Positions 17,702 to 26,964 of a DNA stretch of 64,000 bases are shown here, piece after piece (position 1 is the first letter of the stretch; every line of letters begins with the position of its first letter). Source of the stretch: Amycolatopsis bullii (GTDB taxonomy: Bacteria > Actinomycetota > Actinomycetes > Mycobacteriales > Pseudonocardiaceae); NCBI RefSeq assembly GCF_014654205.1, contig NZ_BNAW01000030.1, positions 1 to 64,000 of the forward strand, in the 5' to 3' direction. Under the pieces are notes generated by a model. The model was not told the DNA's origin, searched no databases, and saw only the letters and a list, made by a program, of their open reading frames with translations. A program made the position numbers and the translations under genes.

Positions 17702-18403
17702 ATGGACGAAAAGGACGGCAGCCAAGCTGAGAGACAGAGCAACCACGGCGTTCTCCTGGGCATCTTGGGAGTTCTGCTTGCCGTCGCCGCCCTCGCCGTG
17801 AAGGTGAGCTTCCCATTCTACCTAGACACCTGGATTGGCTTTGCATTCTTACTGATCTTCCTGCTGTCACTGACCCGGCTGACCGTCCTTGCCCTAGCAA
17901 CGCGTAAAGGCCAGAGAAGGCCGATTGCCCTTTCCGCGACGGTCGCAGTCACCTTGATCTCTGGGACACTCGTGGCCGTAGTCACCGAGCCTGTCTACAA
18001 AAGCGACGAAGCGATCGACTGCAAGTTCGGCAACGTGGGTTTCGGCGTCGGTGAAGGCCGCGTATGGGTGAAGGCCGAAGTCCCACGTGACGGCACCTAC
18101 ACTTTTCACATCACCTGGGGAGCCGTCGAGGCAACCAGGAAAGCGGATTTACACAGCGAAGTTTACTTCACATTTCGCAAGAGAGACTTCTGGTCGATCG
18201 GGTACGCGACAGCGTCCATCTCCCCCACTGCCACGCTCTCCTGCGGAAACAACACACCACCGTCCGGTGTCAAGAACATCGAAATAGTGGACACCGACTG
18301 GCACAAGCGAGCCGATGCGAACGCTGGCGCGTCATCTCGAACACCTCCGACCGGCACATCCCCGTCACTTCAAGCCGGCCTGGCCACGGTCCACCGGGTC
18401 TAG
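17702..18403 (+). CDS. Membrane protein with extracytoplasmic domain, unknown function
   Basis: A 233-residue protein with three predicted membrane segments: GVLLGILGVLLAVAALAV (about 17-34), WIGFAFLLIFLLSLTRLTVL (about 44-63) and ALSATVAVTLISGTLVAVV (about 76-94). A soluble domain of about 130 residues with beta character and two cysteines follows (FHITWGAVEATRK, TATLSCGNN). The ATG at 17702 is preceded by GGAGGCAAGCAGG. Codon use is less GC-biased than in neighbours, suggesting recent acquisition. No family recognised. Confidence 0.65.
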   Translation: MDEKDGSQAERQSNHGVLLGILGVLLAVAALAVKVSFPFYLDTWIGFAFLLIFLLSLTRLTVLALATRKGQRRPIALSATVAVTLISGTLVAVVTEPVYKSDEAIDCKFGNVGFGVGEGRVWVKAEVPRDGTYTFHITWGAVEATRKADLHSEVYFTFRKRDFWSIGYATASISPTATLSCGNNTPPSGVKNIEIVDTDWHKRADANAGASSRTPPTGTSPSLQAGLATVHRV

Positions 18404-18694
18404 TCCGATGTTTACGCCCCTCCGCCGGTGCACGGCCTTCCCGTTACCAGGGGGTAGACGATCGAGGTTACACAACTCGACAGCAGACAAACGTGGAACT
18501 GCGCCGCTGGGGATGCCACCAGTATGCATGCACCTATTACTGGACTGGTCTCACACGTGGGGCGTCCCCGCCTGGTCTCGTGAGCGGTGATCATCGTCTC
18601 TTCCGGGCTCGGTAATGAGCTGGTGCGAGGCCGACCTCGCGGTGAGCGGCACACCGATCTGCTCACCGCTATGCGTGATGATTGCAGGCGTGAC

Positions 18695-19714
18695 TCAGGC
18701 CAACTTGAGCGGGGCGAGGTCGGTGGGCACGAGGGTGGTAGACCGGATGAGTTCCGTTATGAGATTGTCGAGGATTGCGTAGCGGGGCTGATCTCCGATT
18801 TCCTCTCGGGCCAAACCTGGGACGCCGGCGTGCAAGAGGCGTGTACGCACCCCGTCAACAACTTCTTCCACCCGGCGTGGCGTCCATCCGGCGCCGGGTT
18901 GCAATCGGTTCATGTGCTCGGTGACTTGTTGCCATGACAGCGGTAGTGGAGATGCTTCATAAGATAGGTATTTCTGGGCGAGAGTGGCCAGCACCAGCCG
19001 TTCGTCCTCGACGAGACGCCAGCCCACTGGCACGGAGTCAACAACCTTGGACTGTACCTGTGAGTCGGTGACGACCACCTCGATCAGATGCTGACGACCG
19101 CTTCGCCCGCTGAGAAACAACGGGGTGTATCCCATTTCCAGCGGCACCGGTTCGTCGGTGGTCCGCAGCATGCGCGAATATGGCATTCGAATAGGCAACC
19201 GGCCCGTGTTAGTCAACCACCATCTGGTCTGGCGGTAGGTCAGTGTCCCCTGACGGCGACCCACGTACGGGTCGTCCTCGCCTACGCGAACGTCCACTTC
19301 CAACGGGTGCCGCCCGAACGCGACCGTTCGGCCCTCGCCTGGTTCGATGGCAACCCCCCCAGCTCGGCTGAGCACGAAGATCGTGCCAGGCTTCGCGTTC
19401 GGCACCCCATACGCCAGACTGTCATGTCCCATTTTCAGCGATCGAATTTCCGTTTTCGCGCTCGGATGCGCGTCGATCGCAGGCGAGCTCGGTGCGGAGG
19501 ATTCGTCTCGTTCAAGATCACGGTGGGATGCCGGGGTCGCCGACTCACCTGTAGCAAGGTCAGGCGGCTCGATGGGCAACCTGCCGACAGCGCGGACAAG
19601 TCGCTGACCGAAGCCCGCGGCTGGTAAGCCGGACTCGACCACTTGTCCCCTTCGGTGATGGGAGAGCGCGTCAAGGAGTCGGTCAAGGAAGCGGCGGAAC
19701 TCAGCGGATGTCAT
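18695..19714 (-). CDS. FHA-domain protein with C-terminal winged-helix-like region
   Basis: About 339 residues. The middle (residues ~120-215) is an FHA domain: GRTVAFGRHPLEVDVRV, then VGRRQGTLTYRQTRWWLTNT with the typical GR...R/S...N arrangement that binds phosphothreonine peptides. The C-terminal ~110 residues form a helical domain (ERLVLATLAQKYLSYEA, TPRRVEEVVDGVRTRLL) seen with other actinobacterial FHA proteins and resembling a DNA-binding fold. The start at 19714 is an ATGA overlap with the upstream membrane-protein gene, so the two are translationally coupled and likely cooperate, probably with a Ser/Thr kinase encoded elsewhere. Confidence 0.7.
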   Translation of the reverse strand: MTSAEFRRFLDRLLDALSHHRRGQVVESGLPAAGFGQRLVRAVGRLPIEPPDLATGESATPASHRDLERDESSAPSSPAIDAHPSAKTEIRSLKMGHDSLAYGVPNAKPGTIFVLSRAGGVAIEPGEGRTVAFGRHPLEVDVRVGEDDPYVGRRQGTLTYRQTRWWLTNTGRLPIRMPYSRMLRTTDEPVPLEMGYTPLFLSGRSGRQHLIEVVVTDSQVQSKVVDSVPVGWRLVEDERLVLATLAQKYLSYEASPLPLSWQQVTEHMNRLQPGAGWTPRRVEEVVDGVRTRLLHAGVPGLAREEIGDQPRYAILDNLITELIRSTTLVPTDLAPLKLA

Positions 19715-20028
19715 GTGGTCGACTTCCCAACCGACACATCGCGACCGCTGGTGAACGGTGGCACCTCTTGCGCGATGCGCGCAACGATCAAAGGCGCTGA
19801 GATCCCGACGCAGAATGCTGGCCATCTACCCGCGAACTGATCGGACATCGCGGCGGCCACGAGCGCCGCCGCAGTCAACCGCAAGCCCACCGCCAGCAGC
19901 GATGGCCACAGCCGTGGACCTGTCCAAGGCCAGCGGCCCTTTCTGCGGCGGATCTCCGCAGCCAATTCGAGCACCTCGACAACCAGCGCGCCGACAAGGC
20001 CCCATGTGGCGGCCGCTAACGGTGTCAT
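19711..20028 (-). CDS. Small membrane protein coupled to FHA gene
   Basis: A 105-residue protein with two or three membrane segments: TPLAAATWGLVGALVVEVLE, a basic cytoplasmic loop EIRRRKGRWPW, WPSLLAVGLRLTAAALVAAA and FCVGISAPLIVARIAQ. The stop codon overlaps the FHA start (ATGA). The start could also be upstream at 20085, but the protein begins naturally at the ATG at 20028; no strong ribosome site is visible at either. Function unknown; it probably anchors or partners the FHA protein. Confidence 0.55.
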   Translation of the reverse strand: MTPLAAATWGLVGALVVEVLELAAEIRRRKGRWPWTGPRLWPSLLAVGLRLTAAALVAAAMSDQFAGRWPAFCVGISAPLIVARIAQEVPPFTSGRDVSVGKSTT

Positions 20029-20381
20029 GCGGCTAAAGTTAGCGTCAGCCACGTACCAGATGACGTATACTTGCGAGGACTCCACCTGAATGAACCCGTT
20101 CGGCCGATTTCCGTTGAGGTGTCAGCCGTCGGTGTGACCGTCGCTGGCTTCGACATGTGAGGCGTCGACGAACCCGGCGGGTGACACGGGGACTGGGTGT
20201 GAGTGCTGGAATGAGGTCCGATGGCTGGGGAGCACTGGTGGGTGGGTTGGGTGCACAGTTGTTGGCACCCCGACACGGCGTTGATCAGATCCACTGAGTG
20301 AGTTGGGTGAGGCTGGCTGCGGCCCAGCGCCGCTCATGCCGCTGATCGAATGGGCGAGAGCCAAGTCGAAGTTCGCGTGCA
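20029..20381. other. Spacer between convergent or adjacent minus-strand genes
   Basis: No convincing gene. A minus-strand ORF of 86 codons (20122-20382) is Pro/Ser/His-rich and lacks family resemblance. The stretch holds several GT-rich runs but no obvious terminator. Confidence 0.35.
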
Positions 20382-23228
20382 CTACGCGGTTGCGCCCGTG
20401 TCCGGCGGTCTGTTCGACTCTGTTGACTCAGCGAGGTTGTCGAGCTGTTGTTGTATGCGGGCGGCGTCGTCGGCGCGGTCCTGTTCGCGGTACAGCGCCA
20501 GCGCCTCTCTCCAGGCTGCACGGGCCTGGTCGGGGTGTCCGAGAGCGGCGTGGGGGTGGCCCATGGCGTCGAGGGTGTTCGCTACCTGATAGGTGTTGCC
20601 GAGGCTGCGGAGCAGAGTGAGGGCTTGGTGGTAGTGGTCGACCGCCGCGCGGTGGTCGCCGGTGCGGTGGGCGATGAATCCGAGGCTGTCCAGGGTGTCC
20701 GCCTCGCCGGCGGGGTTGTGGTGGCGCCGGTGGAGGACGAGGGCGGCGTGGCAGTGGTCGCGGGCGGTGGCGAAGTTGCCCAGACGTGCGGCGAACCAGC
20801 CGACCGCGTTGAGCGCGTCGGCATCCCACACCGGGTTGCCGACCGCGTGGTAGAGGTCAAAGGCGCGCAGGGAGTGGTCCAGGGCCTGCTGGTCGTCTCC
20901 CCTCAGTGCCCACGCGGCCATGAGCGCCCGATGAGTGTGCGCCTGTTCGGTGTCGTCGCGATGGTGCGTGGCCGAGTCGAGGGCCCGGCCCAGGTGCTCG
21001 AGGGCCTCTTCGTGCCGCCCCAGCCGGGAACAGGCGCTGCCGAGAAACCGCTGGGCGCGGATCCGGACGGTGGGGTCGGACTGGTGCGCGGCGGCGTCGA
21101 AGGCCGCTCGCCACGAGGCGAGTGCGTCGCGCAGGTGTCCTCGCCGGAAGTGAAAGGCGTCCAGCACCCAGGCGAGGTGCCAGACGACGTGGTGGCGGCC
21201 GAGGGCGACGGCGGCCCGCTGGGTGGCCAGCAGGGTGGCGTGCTCGACCTGCAGCCAAGCCAACGCGGCCGCGGCGTCGGGCAGCGGGTGCGGGTGCACC
21301 CCGGACATAGGCGGGTCAGGGCGCAGGAGTTCGCGGTGGGGTTCCAGAAGGCGGTCAGCGAGGTAGGCGGTGTGCAGGTAGAAGTCCATCACCCGGAGCA
21401 GGGCCGCTTCCCGCGCGCTGTCGGGCAGGTCGTGGGCGGTGGTGGCGGCGTAGTCGCGGATCAGGTCGTGCATCGCATACCGGCCGTGCGGCCGCCGTTC
21501 CACCATCGACGCCTCCTCCAGTGCCGACAGCGCCTTGCGTGCGGCGGCCGGGGGCAGACCGGTGAGGGCGGCCACGGCGGGCAGTGTCGTGTCGGGGCCG
21601 GGGGCTATGCCCAGCAACCCGAACACGGTGCGCTGTTCGTCGGTCAGGTGGCGCAGGGACCAGGACAGGACGGTGGGCAGGCTGGCGGCGGGGTCGGTGT
21701 CGTGGTCGAGCATCTCCAACCCGAGCTCGCGTAGCTCGGCGGCGATCTCGGCCAGTGGTACGGAGGGGCGGGTGGCGGCGTGGCGGGCGGTGATCGACAG
21801 GGCCAGCGGGTAGCCCCCGCACAGCTGCGCCAGCTCGTCGACGGCATCGGGCTCGGCGGTGACGCGGTCCGCGCCCAGCCGTGCGGCCAGCAGCGCCCGC
21901 GCCTCGGTGCGGTCCAAGACGTCCAGGCGCAGGTGACGGGCGCCGTGCCGGTCGATGAGTGAGGCGAGTCCGGTGCGTCCGGTGACCAGTACGGCGCAGG
22001 TCGGGCTGCCCGGCAACAGCGGGATAACCTGGTCGGCGGTGGCGGCGTTGTCCAGGACCACCAGCATTCGTTTGCCGGCGACCAGGCTGCGGTACAGCGC
22101 AGCAGCGGCGTCCATGTCGGCGGGAACGCGATTCGCGGTGACCCCCAGCGCGGTGAGGAACCCGAAAAGCGCCGCGTCGGGCGTGACCGGCGCGTCGACG
22201 AGGCTGAAACCGCGCAAGTCGGTGAACAGTTGCCCGTCGGGGAACCGTTCCAGGTGCTGGTGCGCCCACGCCAGCGCGAGCCAGGTCTTGCCGATCCCGC
22301 CCGCCCCGCCGATCGCCGAAACGACCACCGTTGTTCCCGATCGGGTACTGGCCGGCCGGCAGGCGATCAGAGCCTGGTCCAGCCGGGCCAGTTCGGAGCC
22401 ACGGCCGGTGAAGCACCGTGGCGGCGCGGGCAATTGCCGAGGCACCGGCCGCTCCAGCGTCCCTCCTTCGATCGTCGGCGGCGGCGGCGGGGCGAGGGCG
22501 GGGTCGGTGTCGAGGATGCGTTGGTGCAAGTTCTGCAGTGCGGCACCGGGCTCGGTGCCCAGTTGCTCGATCAGCCGGGCGCGCAGTCGCCGGTAGTGGG
22601 CCAGCGCGTCGACGGTGCGGCCGGCGCGGTGCAGGGCGAGCATGAGCTGGGCGGCGACGCGCTCGTCCAGGACATCCTGATCTGCCAGGGCCAGTAGTTC
22701 CGGCAGCACCTCGGTGTGCCGGCCGCACCGCAGGGCCACGTCGACGCGGTCCAGGCGCGCGGCGACGCGTTCCCGCTCGAGGCTGGTGCGCACCGCCGCG
22801 AGCCACGGGGTGTCCAGGCCGGCGAACGGTTCACCCCGCCACAACCCCGCCGCCTCCTCCAGCAGGGCCAGCGCCTGCGGGTCTTCTCGCCCGCGTGCGT
22901 GCTCCACGAGCCGGTGGAACCGGTGCAGATCCACCGACTCGGGATCCGTCTCCAGCACGTACCCGCCGCCGCGCCGGAGGACCGCGACGTCGCCGGCCGA
23001 CGTCAGTGCCCGTCTCAGCCGCGACACGTAGTTGCTCGCCACCTGCCGTGCCTTGTGCGGCAGGCGATCCGCCCAGACGCGGTCCAGCAGCTGCTCCGTC
23101 GTGACGACCCGGTTCACCTCGACCAGCAGCACCGCCAGCACGCACCGCTGCCGCGCGTGGCCGACCTCCAGCACGCGGCCGTCGACCCGCAGCTCAACCG
23201 GTCCGAGCACAGACATCTCCGTCCCCAC
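20382..23228 (-). CDS. SARP family transcriptional regulator (BTAD, NB-ARC, TPR)
   Basis: A 948-residue AfsR/DnrI-type regulator. From the N-terminus it has an OmpR-like winged helix (SVLGPVELRVDGRVLEVG, RQVASNYVSRLRRAL), a bacterial transcriptional activation domain (FHRLVEHARGREDPQ to LHQRILDTD), an NB-ARC ATPase with P-loop GGAGGIGKTWLA (about residue 306) and LVVLDNA, and C-terminal TPRs. Such proteins activate secondary-metabolite or developmental genes. The GTG at 23228 is chosen because GGGGAGG precedes it; the longer upstream frame is not protein-like. It is divergent from three small exported proteins, which are plausible targets through the shared 157-bp intergenic region. Confidence 0.9.
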   Translation of the reverse strand: MGTEMSVLGPVELRVDGRVLEVGHARQRCVLAVLLVEVNRVVTTEQLLDRVWADRLPHKARQVASNYVSRLRRALTSAGDVAVLRRGGGYVLETDPESVDLHRFHRLVEHARGREDPQALALLEEAAGLWRGEPFAGLDTPWLAAVRTSLERERVAARLDRVDVALRCGRHTEVLPELLALADQDVLDERVAAQLMLALHRAGRTVDALAHYRRLRARLIEQLGTEPGAALQNLHQRILDTDPALAPPPPPTIEGGTLERPVPRQLPAPPRCFTGRGSELARLDQALIACRPASTRSGTTVVVSAIGGAGGIGKTWLALAWAHQHLERFPDGQLFTDLRGFSLVDAPVTPDAALFGFLTALGVTANRVPADMDAAAALYRSLVAGKRMLVVLDNAATADQVIPLLPGSPTCAVLVTGRTGLASLIDRHGARHLRLDVLDRTEARALLAARLGADRVTAEPDAVDELAQLCGGYPLALSITARHAATRPSVPLAEIAAELRELGLEMLDHDTDPAASLPTVLSWSLRHLTDEQRTVFGLLGIAPGPDTTLPAVAALTGLPPAAARKALSALEEASMVERRPHGRYAMHDLIRDYAATTAHDLPDSAREAALLRVMDFYLHTAYLADRLLEPHRELLRPDPPMSGVHPHPLPDAAAALAWLQVEHATLLATQRAAVALGRHHVVWHLAWVLDAFHFRRGHLRDALASWRAAFDAAAHQSDPTVRIRAQRFLGSACSRLGRHEEALEHLGRALDSATHHRDDTEQAHTHRALMAAWALRGDDQQALDHSLRAFDLYHAVGNPVWDADALNAVGWFAARLGNFATARDHCHAALVLHRRHHNPAGEADTLDSLGFIAHRTGDHRAAVDHYHQALTLLRSLGNTYQVANTLDAMGHPHAALGHPDQARAAWREALALYREQDRADDAARIQQQLDNLAESTESNRPPDTGATA

Positions 23229-23262
23229 GATGTCCACCTCCCCGCGCCCTTTCCTACTCCGC

Positions 23263-23280
23263 TCGTACACCGCCGTACGA
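23263..23280. promoter_or_regulatory. Inverted repeat between SARP gene and exported-protein genes
   Basis: TCGTAC-ACCGCC-GTACGA is a perfect 6-bp inverted repeat in the divergent intergenic region, 35 bases upstream of the SARP start. It could be a regulator site for either gene. SARP proteins usually bind direct heptamer repeats, so a different regulator is equally possible. Confidence 0.35.
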
Positions 23281-23385
23281 CCGCTGACCAGGCGATTGCC
23301 AAAACGTGGTGACGTCGTGAGGAACCGCGGGCCGACTCTCTTCACGAACCGGCCCGCGCCGGGCGGACACGACAGAGGGGCACAT

Positions 23386-23739
23386 ATGAGGAAATCGATC
23401 ACGGCGGCGGTGGCCGCCACGGCAGCGGCGGGCGCGATGCTGGTGGCCACGTCGGAGCCGGCGTTCGCGGCGGACGATCACTACTGCACGGTGAAGACCA
23501 AGACCTGCACCGCCGGCAGCACACCGGCCAGTGCCTCGCACCAGATCTTCCTGGCCACCGGCACCATCAGCTCGAACTACCAGATCAAGGTCGTCGACGT
23601 GAACAACGGCAAGACCGTCTACAGCGGCTACTTCAACTCAGCGCTGTGGAAGGGACTGTCCAACGTGTACTCCGCGTACGACGCGACGATCATTTGCGAC
23701 GTCGGCTGTCCCGGCGCCACCGTGCACATCTGGAGGTAA
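23386..23739 (+). CDS. Small secreted protein, unknown function
   Basis: A 117-residue protein with a clear signal peptide (MRKSITAAVAATAAAGAMLV, cleavage after AFA near residue 28). The mature ~89 residues contain four cysteines in two pairs (C-x6-C and C-x3-C near the ends) and a beta-rich middle (NYQIKVVDVNNGKTVYSGYF), suggesting a compact disulphide-bonded beta sandwich. The start at 23386 follows GAGGGG. It is first of three exported-protein genes divergent from the SARP regulator. Confidence 0.75.
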   Translation: MRKSITAAVAATAAAGAMLVATSEPAFAADDHYCTVKTKTCTAGSTPASASHQIFLATGTISSNYQIKVVDVNNGKTVYSGYFNSALWKGLSNVYSAYDATIICDVGCPGATVHIWR

Positions 23740-23805
23740 CGCGCGTACCGACCGATGACGACAGACGAACAAATTCGCCATTCGAACTCGACAGAAGGGG
23801 ACGTG

Positions 23806-24162
23806 ATGAGAAAAACTGTGAAACGCTGGCAGAAAGTGACGGTCGCGAGTGCGGTCGCGGCGTTGGGGATGACGCTGATGTCGACCGCGCCCGCCGACGC
23901 CCTCGGCTCTCGGAACGTCAACCGCTCCTGCGGCACCAACTACATCGCCAGCGGCGGCGGTGGAGGTAACTTCTGGGCCCAGACGACCAAGGTCAGCGGG
24001 ACCTGCGACGGCGTCCTCTCCGTCGCGCTGCAGTCGTCGGACGGATACATCTCGCCCCGGGTCTACGGCACCAACTCGCAAGCGTTCACCCGGATCTACA
24101 ACATCGACGCCATCCGCGGCCTGCACTGGGGCTGCAACAGCTGCTCGGTGTCAGTGACGTGA
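23806..24162 (+). CDS. Small secreted protein, unknown function
   Basis: A 118-residue exported protein: signal peptide MRKTVKRWQKVTVASAVAAL ending near ADA (residue 32), then a Gly-rich mature part with four cysteines and a terminal WGCNSCSVSV. Like its neighbour it is probably a small disulphide-rich beta protein, of the size of lectin-like or inhibitor domains, but no family is recognised. GAAGGGG precedes the ATG at 23806. The stop overlaps the start of the lipoprotein gene, so the two are coupled. Confidence 0.75.
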   Translation: MRKTVKRWQKVTVASAVAALGMTLMSTAPADALGSRNVNRSCGTNYIASGGGGGNFWAQTTKVSGTCDGVLSVALQSSDGYISPRVYGTNSQAFTRIYNIDAIRGLHWGCNSCSVSVT

Positions 24163-24695
24163 TGCCGGCCTCGTCCGCCCGCGCCGTGACCGCGACCGTC
24201 TTGGCCGCTCTGGCCCTCGCGGGCTGCGCCGACGCGGGCGCGGGCGGACGGGGCTCCGCTGCGCCCGTCAGCGCCGCGGAGTACCGGGCCGCCGTGACTT
24301 CGTTCCTGGACTGCATGCGCAGGCACGGCTACCTGGTGTCCGGCCCGGTCGTCAGCCCGCTCGACCAGCGCCTGCTGTTGCGGGACGTCGTCCCGCCGCA
24401 CGACGGACGACCCGCCGAGTTCAACGCCAGGCTCGCAGCCTGCGACCACGACGCGGACCTGGGTGACATCGAGCCGGCTTACCTCTCGACCCACCCCGGG
24501 AAACTGGATCCCCGATTGCGGGACGACGCCGTCGAATGCCTCCGACGACAGGGCATCAAAGCGCGAGGAGATGAGACCGACTACGGCGACTACCACGGCC
24601 AGGCCCGCGCCGGCACCGAATTCAACGACTGCCTGACGGCGGCCGCTAAAGCGACGTTTCCGGACCTGCCGGGCGCAATCACCATCTTCTACTGA
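24159..24695 (+). CDS. Lipoprotein, unknown function
   Basis: About 178 residues. The N-terminus has a lipoprotein signal with lipobox LALAGC (Cys near residue 22-23), so the protein should be anchored to the outer face of the membrane. The mature domain is helical, with conserved-looking cysteines in FLDCMRRHGY, ARLAACDHDADL and AVECLRRQGI, a layout seen in many actinobacterial small lipoproteins. It starts at GTG 24159 or ATG 24162, overlapping the stop of the preceding gene. Function unknown; probably one operon with the two secreted proteins. Confidence 0.7.
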   Translation: MMPASSARAVTATVLAALALAGCADAGAGGRGSAAPVSAAEYRAAVTSFLDCMRRHGYLVSGPVVSPLDQRLLLRDVVPPHDGRPAEFNARLAACDHDADLGDIEPAYLSTHPGKLDPRLRDDAVECLRRQGIKARGDETDYGDYHGQARAGTEFNDCLTAAAKATFPDLPGAITIFY

Positions 24696-24831
24696 GGTCG
24701 GTGGGACATCGTCGCTCGCTCATGCCGACGAGCGGATGAGCGGAGCCGGGTAGGACCACCGGGGCACATCAGTGGCATCAAGCCTCGAATTTCGCTCGCC
24801 GCACGCCTCGCCAGCACCGTATCCTGCAGCG

Positions 24832-25329
24832 ATGTTCGCTCCGGACGACGGCACCCGGGCCGCGGCGCTGCTTCGGGCCCGGCTGCACTTGGCGCTGGAG
24901 TCGGTGACCGAAGAGTGGCACTGGTACCAACGCGAGCAGAGCTCACTGCTGAGGGTCTGGTTGCATTTTCGCCACGCACTCGTTCTGCGGCTGCACTGCA
25001 CGGGCGACCTGCTTCACCTGCAAGAATCCGTGCCCGGTGGCTCCTATGACATGGGCGAGTACGGCGAGGGCAGAGTAGGTCCCGCTCAGGCACCAAGCCT
25101 TCTCACGAAGTACGTCGGCTCCCGTCTTCGCGATGCCACCTTGATCCGGGAGTCCTCCACGGAGCCATCCGTCGGCGGAGTCCTCCTCAGCTTCGACGCG
25201 GGCGACTTGACTGTCGCGTCCTCGGCCGACGAATGGCTGATCACCACCGACGAGTTACCTCCCGACGCCGCACCACACCACCACATCGAAACAATGACCA
25301 TCACCGGCCGCCCATGGCCCCGCCGGTGA
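24832..25329 (+). CDS. Hypothetical protein, possibly leaderless
   Basis: 165 residues, no signal or membrane segment, an N-terminal helix pair (AAALLRARLHLALESVTEEW) and a beta-rich C-terminal half. I do not recognise it; the size and mix resemble small immunity-type or SMI1-like proteins but no signature supports that. At 24832 there is no ribosome binding site, while TATCCT lies about 7 bases upstream and could be a -10 box for leaderless transcription. An upstream in-frame start at 24772 exists. Confidence 0.5.
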   Translation: MFAPDDGTRAAALLRARLHLALESVTEEWHWYQREQSSLLRVWLHFRHALVLRLHCTGDLLHLQESVPGGSYDMGEYGEGRVGPAQAPSLLTKYVGSRLRDATLIRESSTEPSVGGVLLSFDAGDLTVASSADEWLITTDELPPDAAPHHHIETMTITGRPWPRR

Positions 25330-25553
25330 GCCGGTCATCGGCCCCGGACCGTTGATCACCACTGTCGCTCAAGCGAGCAACTGCTGCACCGCCGCCGTAA
25401 CGCATGCACCGCCAATGCACTCACATGCCGCTGAGCGTGTGCTGGGCCCACGCATGGCAGCACTTGGCAATACAGAGTCACGTGCGACGCAGGCTGTGGG
25501 CCTGGCTCTCCGCGCGTGCTCGGCCGGTCCGGCTCGTCCGGCCCTCGCACTGC

Positions 25554-26342
25554 TCAGACGACGGGCAGGATCCCGCCGTCCACCCGGTACTGCGCGCCGG
25601 TCAACCAGCGGGCGCGGTCCGAGGCGAGGAACACGACGAGTTCTGCCGCGTCTTCGGGTGAGCCGGGCCGAGCCATGGGAACGTTGAGGCTGGTGGCGAG
25701 GTCCCGCTGGGCCTGCTTGAGGCTGACGCCGCGGCTCTGGGCGATCTCGCGGTGGTGAGCGATCGCCCCCGGCGTGGGAATGAAGCCGGGCAGCACGCTC
25801 ACCACCCGCACGCCGCTCGGGCCGAGTTCGGCCGCCAAAGCACGGCTGTAGGTGTTGAGCGCGGCTTTCGCTGCCGCGTAGGCGACCTGCCCCGGCTGCG
25901 GCAACCGGCTCGCGATCGACGAGACGTGCACGACCACGCCGCGCCCGCGTTCGACCATCCCGGGCACGAGGTGCCGGTCGAGCCGGACCGCGCCCAGCAG
26001 ATTGAGCGCCAGGTCGGCCTCCCAGCTTTCGTCGCTGCGGACCAGGGTGTCCGCCGGTGGCGAGGCGCTTCCGGCGTTGTCGACCAGGACGTCGACGCCG
26101 CCCGCGGTGTCGAGCACCCGGCGGGCCAGGTCCGCGGCCCCTCCGGCGGTGGCGAGGTCGGCCGCGAAGAACGTCGCGGGCAGTTCACCCGGCTCCGGTG
26201 GTCTGCGGGCGGAGGCCAGGACGGTGGCGCCGGCGGCCGCGAAGCGCCGGACGATCGCCGCGCCCAGTCCCCGGCTGCCGCCGGTCACGAGCACCCGGCG
26301 ACCGGCCAGTCCTGCGGAGACGACGTCGTAATCGGATTCCAT
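25554..26342 (-). CDS. SDR family oxidoreductase
   Basis: A 262-residue classical short-chain dehydrogenase/reductase. It has the NAD(P)-binding TGGSRGLG (about residues 20-27), the NAG motif in VDNAGSASPP (normally NNAG; here D-N-A-G), the catalytic Ser in VVHVSSIAS and the Y-x-x-x-K motif YAAAK, plus PG after the sheet end (VLPGFIPTPG). An Arg in the first loop (SARRPP) suggests NADPH preference. The gene is divergent from a TetR regulator, with a perfect palindrome between them, so it is very likely under that regulator's control. Substrate unknown. Confidence 0.85.
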   Translation of the reverse strand: MESDYDVVSAGLAGRRVLVTGGSRGLGAAIVRRFAAAGATVLASARRPPEPGELPATFFAADLATAGGAADLARRVLDTAGGVDVLVDNAGSASPPADTLVRSDESWEADLALNLLGAVRLDRHLVPGMVERGRGVVVHVSSIASRLPQPGQVAYAAAKAALNTYSRALAAELGPSGVRVVSVLPGFIPTPGAIAHHREIAQSRGVSLKQAQRDLATSLNVPMARPGSPEDAAELVVFLASDRARWLTGAQYRVDGGILPVV

Positions 26343-26356
26343 ACCGCCGAAGATAC

Positions 26357-26376
26357 CTGACTTACGTGTAAGTCAG
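26357..26376. promoter_or_regulatory. TetR-type operator palindrome
   Basis: CTGACTTACGTGTAAGTCAG is a perfect 9+2+9 palindrome located between the SDR gene start (26342) and the TetR gene start (26401). Its size and position are typical for a TetR-family operator controlling both divergent genes. Confidence 0.75.
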
Positions 26377-26400
26377 TTTGCTGGGTGGGATGCTGACCGT

Positions 26401-26964
26401 ATGAGCGAACGCGCCGACGGTCGGCGTACTGACACCCGCGAGCGCATCCGCGCCACCGCCTTGGAGATGTTCACGACGCAGGGGTACGAGCGGACCACGC
26501 TGGCCGAGGTCGCGGACCGACTCGCCATCACCCGCCCGGCGGTCTACCACCACTTCCGCAGCAAGGAAGACGTGCTGGCGAGCTCGTACGGCGAGGTTCT
26601 GCCCGAGCTGGCCGAGCTCGCGGAGGCCCTGCACCCGGAGCCGGCCCCGTGGCACCGGCGCAGCGAGGCCCTGGACCGGTTCGCCGCGCTTATCCAAGGC
26701 GAGCACGGTGCACTGCTCGTGTGCGCCCGGATCAACGAGCACGCGCTCGCCGGCCGCCCGGCGGCGGCCGAGCTGCTCCACCACCTCGACGACCTAACGC
26801 GGGCACTCGCCCCGGCCACCGACATCGACGGCCGCATGCGCGCCCGGCTCGCCGTGAGCACCCTGATCATGGCCGAAACGCGCGGCGCGCAACTCGGCGG
26901 GACAGCGGAGCAGCGGGCTACGGCAGCGCTCGCACTCGCCCGTGAACTACTGAACCCGAAGTAG
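26401..26964 (+). CDS. TetR/AcrR family transcriptional regulator
   Basis: 187 residues with the N-terminal TetR HTH: RERIRATALEMFTTQGYERT, then LAEVADRLAITRPAVYHHFR and SKEDVLASSY. The C-terminal helical ligand-binding domain includes LLVCARINEHAL and ALARELLNPK. The ATG at 26401 lies 24 bases after the palindrome. It probably represses itself and the divergent SDR gene until it binds a hydrophobic ligand, perhaps the SDR substrate. Confidence 0.9.
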   Translation: MSERADGRRTDTRERIRATALEMFTTQGYERTTLAEVADRLAITRPAVYHHFRSKEDVLASSYGEVLPELAELAEALHPEPAPWHRRSEALDRFAALIQGEHGALLVCARINEHALAGRPAAAELLHHLDDLTRALAPATDIDGRMRARLAVSTLIMAETRGAQLGGTAEQRATAALALARELLNPK

